A program made the position numbers and the translations under genes. From Myxococcales bacterium (GTDB lineage Bacteria; Myxococcota_A; Polyangia; Polyangiales; Houyiibacteriaceae): a stretch of 5,019 nt of DNA. This document shows positions 1 to 5,019 of this stretch, one piece after another; the first letter of the stretch is position 1; each line of letters begins with the position of its first letter. The notes under the pieces are model-generated. The model saw only the letters and a program-made list of their open reading frames with translations. It searched no databases and had not been told where the DNA came from. The stretch lies in the NCBI GenBank assembly GCA_030622585.1, contig JAUXFZ010000246.1, forward strand, positions 1 through 5,019, read 5' to 3'.

Positions 1-2317
1 CGCCTTTTCGCAGCTGCGCTCGGTCGAGTCGATGAAAGATGATCGTCTCGTCGAGACGGTTCAGAAACTCCGGACGAAAAGCATCACGGAGATCTTCCAT
101 GACCGCTTTGCGCATCGACTCTTCGTCGTCGAGCGCCATGATGTGATGAGAGCCGACGTTCGAGGTCAGGATGATGACCACATTCTTGAAGTCGACCGTG
201 CGCCCTTGGCCGTCGGTCAATCGCCCGTCGTCGAGCACCTGAAGGAGCACGTTCCACACGTCCGGGTGCGCTTTCTCCACCTCGTCGAAGAGAAGGACGG
301 CGTATGGACGGCGACGCACGGGTTCGGTCAGCTGTCCGCCCTCTTCGTAGCCGACGTACCCTGGAGGTGCACCGATGAGACGAGCCACGGCGTGCTTTTC
401 CATGTACTCGCTCATGTCGAGCCGGATCATCGCCTTGTCGTCGTCGAACAGGAAATCCGCCAGCGCTCGGGCGAGCTCCGTCTTGCCGACGCCGGTCGGG
501 CCGAGGAACAGGAACGAGCCGATGGGGCGATTTGGTTCGCTCAGCCCGGCGCGCGAACGCCGCACGGCGTTGGACACCGCCACCACTGCCTCGTCCTGAC
601 CGATCACGCGCTCGCGCAAACGGTCCTCCATGTGAAGGAGCTTGTCTTTTTCGCCTTCGAGCATCTTGCTGACCGGAATGCCCGTCCACTTGGCGACGAC
701 TTCGGCGATGTCTTCCTCAGTGACCTCTTCCTTGAGGAACGATCCGGTCGTCTGAGCTTCGGCGAGCTTCTGCTGCGCTTCGGTCACCGTAGCCTCGGCC
801 GCGGGAATCTCGCCATACTGCAGCCGCGCGGCTTCCTCGTATTCGGTCGTGCGTTCGGCACGCTCGAGATCGATCCGAAGGCGTTCGACGAGCTCCTTCT
901 TCTCGCGAATCTCCGTGATGATCTCCTTTTCGTGGAGCCACTGCGCGCGCATCGTATCGCCTTGCTCCTGAAGCTCGGAAAGCTCCTTCTCGAGCTCCGC
1001 GAGGCGCTTTTTGCTCGCGTCGTCCGTTTCCTTCTTCAGCGCCTCCCGTTCGATTTCGAGCTGCGTGAGCTTTCGCTGGATGGTGTCGATCGGCGCCGGG
1101 ACCGAGTCGATTTCCATCCTCAAGCGCGAGGCGGCTTCATCCATGAGGTCGATGGCCTTGTCCGGCAGGAAGCGGTCCGTGATGTAGCGTTGGCTCAGGG
1201 TTGCGGCGGCCACGATGGCGGAATCTTGAATGCGAATGCCGTGGTGAATCTCGTAGCGCTCCTTGAGCCCCCGCAGGATCCCGATGGTGTCGTGCACCGA
1301 AGGCTCGCCCGCCAAAACAGGCTGGAACCGGCGCGCGAGCGCAGCATCCTTTTCGATGTGCTTGCGGTACTCGTCGAGCGTCGTGGCCCCAATGCATCGC
1401 AGCTCACCGCGCGCCAAGGCAGGCTTGAGCATGTTGCTCGCGTCCATCGAACCTTCTGCGGCGCCGGCTCCGACCAAGGTGTGCAACTCGTCGATGAAGA
1501 GAATGATCCCCCCCTTCGCCGATTCGATCTCTTGCAGCACGGCCTTGAGCCGCTCCTCGAACTCCCCGCGATACTTCGCCCCCGCGATCATCGCGGCGAG
1601 ATCGAGCGCCAGGAACTTCTTGTTTTTGAGCCCTTCGGGGACATCACCTTGAACGATGCGGTGGGCGATCCCTTCGGCGATTGCGGTCTTGCCGACGCCG
1701 GGCTCGCCGATGAGGACCGGGTTGTTCTTCGTGCGGCGCGAGAGCACCTGCATTACCCGACGAATCTCTTCGTCTCGGCCGATCACCGGATCGGTTTTGC
1801 CTTGCCGTGCAGCCTCGGTCAGATCGTTCGTGTACTTCTCGAGTGCTTGGAACTTTCCTTCCGGATCTGGGTCGGTCACGCGTTGACTACCGCGCACCTC
1901 TTGCACGGCCTCCAGTAGTTTCGCGCGATCCACACCCTGCGCTTCGAGGGCCTTCTTCAGCCCGGTATCTTTGTATGCCGCGAGGAGAACGTGTTCGGCG
2001 GACGTGTACTCGTCCTTGATCGCCTCGGTCTCCTTCCATGCATTGTTGAGCACGTCGCGAAGCCGTGACGAGATACCGGGCTCCGCGCCGCCGGCGACCT
2101 TCGGCATCCGGTCGAGGATCGCGCCGAGGGCGCGAATCAGGCCTTGCAGGTCGGCGCCGGCCTTCTCGAGGATAGCGGGGGCGAGCCCCTCCGCCTGTGC
2201 CAGGAGGTCGAGCAGGAGGTGCTCGGGATAAACCTCGGGGTTGCCCCGATCCGCAGCGTTTTGCTGGGCGGCGACCAGGGCTTCGCGTGTCTTGGTAGTG
2301 AGTCTATCGAGTCTCAT
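1..2317 (-). CDS. clpB: ATP-dependent disaggregase ClpB (Hsp100), C-terminus cut off by the window edge
   Basis: ClpB is a cytosolic hexameric AAA+ unfoldase that works with DnaK/DnaJ/GrpE to pull polypeptides out of aggregates. The minus strand is open from ATG 2317 to the window edge (772 codons), and the start MRLDRLTTKTREAL matches the usual ClpB N-terminus. Domains in order are the N-domain (about 1-143), AAA1, the coiled-coil M-domain (about 405-525) and AAA2. AAA1 shows Walker A GEPGVGKT at 204-211 (K210), pore-loop KYRGEFEERLK with Y249, Walker B ILFIDEL with D276/E277, and arginines R329/R330 in ARRF. AAA2 shows Walker A GPTGVGKT at 606-613 (K612), pore-loop GYVGYEEGG with Y654, Walker B LLFDEVEKAHPD with D678/E679, and FLNRLDE with R754. 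The long M-domain separates it from ClpA and ClpC. The family is usually about 860 residues, so about 90-100 are missing beyond base 1. No catalytic residue is lost in the visible part. Val147 is a GTG at the place where E. coli starts its short isoform. No clear Shine-Dalgarno precedes the ATG. Confidence 0.98.
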   Translation of the reverse strand, partial: MRLDRLTTKTREALVAAQQNAADRGNPEVYPEHLLLDLLAQAEGLAPAILEKAGADLQGLIRALGAILDRMPKVAGGAEPGISSRLRDVLNNAWKETEAIKDEYTSAEHVLLAAYKDTGLKKALEAQGVDRAKLLEAVQEVRGSQRVTDPDPEGKFQALEKYTNDLTEAARQGKTDPVIGRDEEIRRVMQVLSRRTKNNPVLIGEPGVGKTAIAEGIAHRIVQGDVPEGLKNKKFLALDLAAMIAGAKYRGEFEERLKAVLQEIESAKGGIILFIDELHTLVGAGAAEGSMDASNMLKPALARGELRCIGATTLDEYRKHIEKDAALARRFQPVLAGEPSVHDTIGILRGLKERYEIHHGIRIQDSAIVAAATLSQRYITDRFLPDKAIDLMDEAASRLRMEIDSVPAPIDTIQRKLTQLEIEREALKKETDDASKKRLAELEKELSELQEQGDTMRAQWLHEKEIITEIREKKELVERLRIDLERAERTTEYEEAARLQYGEIPAAEATVTEAQQKLAEAQTTGSFLKEEVTEEDIAEVVAKWTGIPVSKMLEGEKDKLLHMEDRLRERVIGQDEAVVAVSNAVRRSRAGLSEPNRPIGSFLFLGPTGVGKTELARALADFLFDDDKAMIRLDMSEYMEKHAVARLIGAPPGYVGYEEGGQLTEPVRRRPYAVLLFDEVEKAHPDVWNVLLQVLDDGRLTDGQGRTVDFKNVVIILTSNVGSHHIMALDDEESMRKAVMEDLRDAFRPEFLNRLDETIIFHRLDRAQLRKG

Positions 2318-2325
2318 TGCCGAGC

Positions 2326-2353
2326 AAGTTAAGCATCGTGACGGGTGCGTCAA
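2326..2353 (-). promoter_or_regulatory. Candidate clpB promoter giving a near-leaderless transcript
   Basis: On the minus strand TTGACG (2353-2348) is a 5-of-6 match to a sigma70 -35 box. After a 16-base spacer it is followed by TAACTT (2331-2326), a weak -10. Initiation about 7 bases further on would fall at about 2319, right at the clpB ATG (2317). This would agree with the absence of a Shine-Dalgarno before that ATG. I see no good sigma32-type heat-shock box (CTTGAA with CCCCAT). The -10 match is poor, so this is a suggestion only. Confidence 0.25.
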
Positions 2354-2356
2354 TAG

Positions 2357-2896
2357 TTGGACAGCGGTCTGAAACGACGCAATAACCTCCGCGTGCGCCG
2401 CTTACTGCTCGCCTCGGTAGCTCTCCTGGTCCTCGCGTCCTCGATGTCTTGTACTTCTTGCAAGACCGAACCGACGCCGACCGGTTTCGAGTCCCCCAGC
2501 GCGACGATCGACTCGATCTTCCGTGCGTACGGCGTTCAAGACATGTCTCAAGAAGAAGCTCGGCGGCGGTTGGAAGCCCGAGAGCGATTTGAGCTTCTCG
2601 ATGGGACGTTGTTCCGCACCTGCTTCTCGGATTGGCAGGGCGAGCACGATCAGGCGCTTGGTGGATTCGTGTTCGGGCAGCTCGTGGCCGCCAAGGACGA
2701 GCTCTTGATCACAGTCGACGAGAGTGCCGCCCAAGTGCGGGCCGCGTCCGCCTCGCCCGACCTACAGCCCATCGTGCTCGTCGAGCAGGACGGCGCCTGG
2801 AAGATCGATCTCCGACAGAGCGTCCAGCCGAAGATTCGACAAAACCTATACGAGATCTATCGACGGGCCCGTAGAGCGGAACGTCAGGCGCCTTGA
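2357..2896 (+). CDS. Small exported protein, probable lipoprotein, function unknown
   Basis: I do not recognise the family of this 179-residue protein. A basic n-region (KRRNNLRVRR) is followed by a hydrophobic stretch LLLASVALLVLASS (16-29) and cysteines C32 and C35 in CTSC. This looks like a signal peptide, and C32 could be the lipid-modified residue. However, the box around it (SMSC) lacks the usual leucine at -3, so a soluble or N-terminally anchored periplasmic protein is also possible. The mature part has an Arg/Glu-rich helix (about 64-79), a segment FRTCFSDW with a third cysteine (C89), and VLVEQDGAWKIDL (140-152). The last resembles the closing beta-hairpin of NTF2-like/DUF4878 domains, which is a tentative fold guess. 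The C-terminus is a basic helix. The start is uncertain: a TAG directly precedes TTG 2357, so the options are that TTG, GTG 2393 (codon 13) or ATG 2444. GTG 2393 gives the most compact signal peptide. None has a visible Shine-Dalgarno. The gene is divergent from clpB and convergent with the DUF2723 gene. Confidence 0.75.
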   Translation: MDSGLKRRNNLRVRRLLLASVALLVLASSMSCTSCKTEPTPTGFESPSATIDSIFRAYGVQDMSQEEARRRLEARERFELLDGTLFRTCFSDWQGEHDQALGGFVFGQLVAAKDELLITVDESAAQVRAASASPDLQPIVLVEQDGAWKIDLRQSVQPKIRQNLYEIYRRARRAERQAP

Positions 2897-2905
2897 TGGT
2901 CGTCT

Positions 2906-4732
2906 TCAACGGATCGTGAACGGCGTGACGTCGATCCGTTCGCCTGGCGTCGCCGCCTTCAACGCCTCCTGCATCATCTGAAGCTCGCGCGCATGCGGGT
3001 TCAGCGCCAGGCCTGCTGCTACGGTCCGAAGTGCCGCGTTGGTGTCACCAACGGCAGCAAAATACAACGAATCTGTGTAGTGTCGCCAAATCAGTTGCGT
3101 GCGGGTGTGCTCCTCGATCGGCCGTCCGATGCGCTGATAGAGATCGCCCCAAAGCGTTGCGTGCCGGTGCATGGCTCGAGCTTCGTCGGTGTCCGTCGTG
3201 TTGGCCGTCAACACGCGGTGATACAGGTGTTCGGGGACCACGAGATCCATCATGTCTTGCGTGACCCGGACGTCCATCTCGATGTAGACAGGCCGCAGCG
3301 CTGCGAGGCTCTGGAGCCCGGGCACGCTGAGGGTTCCGTCGAGCACGTAGCTTCGCAGCAGCGGCGTCAACTCGGGTTCGTCTCTGACGAAACGATCGAC
3401 CAAGCTCGGATAGGTCAGCAACGGAAGCGGGATCATCGTGACATCGGGCCGACTGTTCTCCTCGGCCTCGCCACCCCAAAAGCGGAAGATCGTCTGTGGG
3501 TTGTGAACCAACACGATCGAACGAGGCGGCAGCGAGCGACGGAGGCCATCGTCAAACACATCGGTGTCTACGAAGTCGGCGAGCGACGAGGCTGCCGAAG
3601 AGCGAACAAACTGAGACGAAGCCAGGAGCGCCAGGATGGCCCCGAGGATCGGTGCGAGCCTCGGCCTGTTCGGCAGCGCTTCGGAGAGGGCGCTCAGCAG
3701 CACACCGACCGCAAAGACCGCGAACACAGCGAGCGCGGCGTACGACAGCATGAGGTATGCGAGCGCGTCGGGGTTGCCGCTCACGAAGCCGAGGACCGCC
3801 CGGCCAAGCGCGAAGACCGCCCATACGGTAAGCCAGAAGAGGCCGAATTTTCGGGACGCGCTGACCCGCAGCATGAAATACGCGCCGAGCAGCGCCACAA
3901 CCAACGTCGCGACGTGAAGGCCTTCGCCGGTTACGAGCAAGACATCGGAGAAGCGCTCGCCAAAAGGCGCCACCGCGTCCGGGGACAGGCTCTTCTGAAA
4001 AGCCTCAGCGGTGACGACCCAGAGAAAGCGACCCGCGGTCGAGGGGTTTCCAAGATTCAGAAACGGCTCCCGAAGCGCGCGCAAAGGCAGGTAGAGATAG
4101 GTGACGAGGCCCGCGCTCAGAAACCCGGCCGACCACGCGAGGGGACGCCAGCCCCAGGTTCGCCACACGCCGACCAGGAGCCACAGCGATGGAATGACGG
4201 CGAGCAAGGCGAGGTAGTGATGGTTGGAAAGCGCGAGGCCCAACGCCAACGCCGCATGATAAAGCGGCCGCACGTCGCCGTCCGGCCCCGAGAGCGAAAC
4301 CCGCAGCAACCGCTCCATCGCGATGCACAAGAGCGCCGCTTGCAGCGCGTACACCTCGGGACGCACGGCTTGGAACCACCAAGCCTGGGTTCCGACCACC
4401 CACCAGGTCGCGGCCAGCGCTAGCGGGAATTGCAGAGAGTCGAGGACCATCCCCCCGACCTTCAAGGTATGTTCGAACGCAAAGAACAACGCGACGGCCG
4501 CGACGGCCCCGAGGAGCGCACAAACCAACGCGACGCGAAACGCGAGGGCCCCAATCGGCGCCAGATTCGCGGCGCCAAGGACGATCGACGCGAGAGGGTG
4601 CCCAGGCGGATGCGAGATCCCAAAGTCCGCCGCCGCAGCGACAAACTCCCCCCCATCAAACCAATGCGCGTACCCGGACGCCGTGCTCACATAGAGAAAG
4701 AGCGGCGGAACGCCGGCAAACAGAGCCTTCAT
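2906..4732 (-). CDS. DUF2723-family polytopic membrane protein (GT-C-like glycosyltransferase fold) with soluble C-terminal domain
   Basis: This 608-residue integral membrane protein (numbered from ATG 4732) has the DUF2723 N-terminal signature. A first membrane segment (about 3-17) leads to FDGGEF (D26, E29), then HPPGHPL (41-47) and AFRVALVCALLGA. The DGGEF acidic pair lies in the first extracytoplasmic loop, where GT-C enzymes such as protein O-mannosyltransferases keep their catalytic acids. About ten hydrophobic segments extend to about 378, including one with SNHHYLALL. A soluble region (about 380-608) follows. It contains RPVYIEMDV and a TPR-like helical pair near 549-589 (SLYFAAVGDTNAALRTVAAG). 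By family it probably transfers a sugar from a polyprenyl-linked donor at the outer face of the inner membrane. The donor and acceptor cannot be read from the sequence. The frame can be extended to TTG 4786 (626 residues), but ATG 4732 fits the family start better, and the TTG overlaps a possible -35 box. The gene is monocistronic as seen here and is convergent with the small exported protein gene. Confidence 0.9.
   Translation of the reverse strand: MKALFAGVPPLFLYVSTASGYAHWFDGGEFVAAAADFGISHPPGHPLASIVLGAANLAPIGALAFRVALVCALLGAVAAVALFFAFEHTLKVGGMVLDSLQFPLALAATWWVVGTQAWWFQAVRPEVYALQAALLCIAMERLLRVSLSGPDGDVRPLYHAALALGLALSNHHYLALLAVIPSLWLLVGVWRTWGWRPLAWSAGFLSAGLVTYLYLPLRALREPFLNLGNPSTAGRFLWVVTAEAFQKSLSPDAVAPFGERFSDVLLVTGEGLHVATLVVALLGAYFMLRVSASRKFGLFWLTVWAVFALGRAVLGFVSGNPDALAYLMLSYAALAVFAVFAVGVLLSALSEALPNRPRLAPILGAILALLASSQFVRSSAASSLADFVDTDVFDDGLRRSLPPRSIVLVHNPQTIFRFWGGEAEENSRPDVTMIPLPLLTYPSLVDRFVRDEPELTPLLRSYVLDGTLSVPGLQSLAALRPVYIEMDVRVTQDMMDLVVPEHLYHRVLTANTTDTDEARAMHRHATLWGDLYQRIGRPIEEHTRTQLIWRHYTDSLYFAAVGDTNAALRTVAAGLALNPHARELQMMQEALKAATPGERIDVTPFTIR
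2908..2940. repeat. Perfect 9-bp inverted repeat at the convergent gene junction
   Basis: AACGGATCG (2908-2916) and CGATCCGTT (2932-2940) are exact reverse complements separated by 15 bases. The spacer region also contains a CGTGA direct repeat (2915-2919 and 2924-2928). The element covers the last codons of the minus-strand membrane protein gene and lies 11 bases past the stop of the plus-strand gene. It could fold in either transcript and act as a bidirectional end signal. Neither side has a run of T, so it is not a standard intrinsic terminator. Confidence 0.4.
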
Positions 4733-4756
4733 CAAGTTAGAGCGCAAGACCCGCCC

Positions 4757-4786
4757 ATGATCGACCGACACCCCCAACGCGGTCAA
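4757..4786 (-). promoter_or_regulatory. Candidate sigma70-type promoter for the DUF2723 gene
   Basis: On the minus strand TTGACC (4786-4781, 5 of 6 to TTGACA) is followed after 18 bases by GATCAT (4762-4757, 4 of 6 to TATAAT). Transcription would begin near 4750, leaving a leader of about 18 bases before ATG 4732. This placement argues against TTG 4786 as the start codon. No strong Shine-Dalgarno is seen in the leader. Chance matches of this quality are common, so support is modest. Confidence 0.3.
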
Positions 4787-4869
4787 AATCTACGAACAGG
4801 ACACACGAACGGGGCGCGGCGGAGCACGGCGCGGGGACCCTGCGGACGGGTCGGCTTGCAAAGGTGGCC

Positions 4870-4906
4870 GGAGGGGCTTGGGGCCTGAGGCCACGCAAGC
4901 CTCCCC
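4870..4906. repeat. Imperfect GC-rich inverted repeat (hairpin 1) upstream of the DUF2723 gene
   Basis: The left arm GGAGGGGCTTG (4870-4880) pairs with CAAGCCTCCCC (4896-4906). Ten of 11 positions pair, counting one G-T wobble, with one A-C mismatch. An alternative register gives GGAGG/CCTCC plus CTTG/CAAG with a two-base bulge. The 15-base loop itself contains the palindrome GGCCTGAGGCC (4882-4892). No T-run follows on either strand, so a standard intrinsic terminator is unlikely. Confidence 0.45.
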
Positions 4907-4920
4907 TCGGCGCTCGCGCC

Positions 4921-4951
4921 CAATCTGCGGTGGTCGGTGCCATGCAGATTG
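4921..4951. repeat. Perfect 8-bp inverted repeat (hairpin 2) upstream of the DUF2723 gene
   Basis: CAATCTGC (4921-4928) and GCAGATTG (4944-4951) are exact reverse complements around a 15-base loop. It lies 14 bases beyond hairpin 1. It could be an operator for a dimeric regulator, an RNA hairpin at the end of a gene lying outside the window, or a REP-like element. Nothing in the sequence decides between these. Confidence 0.4.
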
Positions 4952-5019
4952 TCACTCGCTACGCCGCTGGGTCCCCACTCCGCGCCCCGCCGCACCCCTA
5001 CGTACGTCGACGACCAACG

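Larger units (their letters stand above)
4787..5019. other. Probable intergenic region without a supported gene
   Basis: I see no convincing coding sequence here. One minus-strand frame stays open from the window edge to TGA 4785-4783, but its product is rich in Arg, Pro and Gly with no recognisable motif or composition pattern. A short plus-strand frame from ATG 4942 runs off the window edge; its ATG overlaps hairpin 2 and has no Shine-Dalgarno. The region holds two inverted repeats. The far end carries the palindromes ACGTACGT and GTCGAC, which have no assigned role. The end of an upstream gene lying mostly outside the window cannot be excluded. Confidence 0.5.

Noticed and set aside
32..1918. 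A 628-codon open frame on the plus strand
   Set aside because: It lies entirely opposite clpB, whose minus-strand translation has all diagnostic Hsp100 motifs. Long stop-free antisense frames are expected in GC-rich genes, and its translation shows no recognisable domain.
2993..4423. A 476-codon open frame on the plus strand
   Set aside because: It is antisense to the DUF2723 gene. Its translation is dominated by charged Arg/Glu/Gln residues, typical of the complement of a hydrophobic membrane protein.
4005..4523. A 172-codon minus-strand frame overlapping the membrane protein gene
   Set aside because: It is on the same strand but in another frame, is Arg/Ala/Gly rich, has no motif, and is fully contained in the well-supported DUF2723 coding region.
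4430..4888. A plus-strand frame of 152 codons
   Set aside because: It is mostly antisense to the start of the DUF2723 gene, and its highly charged composition has no motif.
4783..4995. A minus-strand frame ending at a TGA that overlaps TTG 4786, possibly the tail of an upstream gene
   Set aside because: The overlap looks like translational coupling, but the product has no recognisable features and the TTG is not the favoured start. The frame also runs through both hairpins. Kept only as a possibility in the intergenic entry.
4942..5019. A short plus-strand frame starting at ATG 4942 and running off the window
   Set aside because: Only 26 codons are visible. The ATG overlaps an inverted-repeat arm, there is no Shine-Dalgarno, and the peptide is Arg/Pro rich.
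4733..5019. A possible tRNA or other standard RNA gene in the GC-rich end region
   Set aside because: No cloverleaf pattern or conserved T-loop (GTTCGA with proper arms) could be assembled. Isolated GTTCGT words near 4788-4806 are not flanked by suitable stems.

Overview
The window comes from a GC-rich bacterial chromosome. GC-rich codons and long stop-free shadow frames opposite both large genes point that way. The ClpB sequence is of the ordinary Gram-negative type. Together with a probable lipoprotein and a polytopic DUF2723-type membrane protein, it fits a Myxococcota/deltaproteobacterial-like organism. That placement is an inference and is not proven by the sequence. No mobile elements, CRISPR array, tRNA or rRNA were found.

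Layout. Positions 1-2317 (minus strand) hold most of clpB, the disaggregase Hsp100. The window edge cuts off roughly the last 90-100 residues. A very short divergent gap (about 39 bases, or 75 if the downstream start of the neighbour is used) separates clpB from a plus-strand gene at 2357-2896. That gene encodes a small exported protein, probably a lipoprotein, of unknown function. It runs tail-to-tail into a minus-strand gene at 2906-4732 (longest possible start 4786). This third gene encodes a DUF2723-family GT-C-like membrane protein with a soluble C-terminal domain. The two stop codons lie 9 bases apart, and a perfect 9-bp inverted repeat begins at the junction. Positions 4733-5019 contain no convincing gene. 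They hold a possible promoter for the DUF2723 gene and two neighbouring inverted repeats.

How the genes relate. The three genes alternate in direction (minus, plus, minus), so none share an operon within the window. ClpB is a cytosolic protein-quality-control machine, while the other two products act at the cell envelope. I see no evidence of a functional link beyond the compact arrangement. I found no convincing undescribed system. The points most worth checking are the possibly leaderless clpB transcript, the conserved internal GTG in clpB, the inverted repeat at the convergent junction, and the paired hairpins upstream of the membrane protein.
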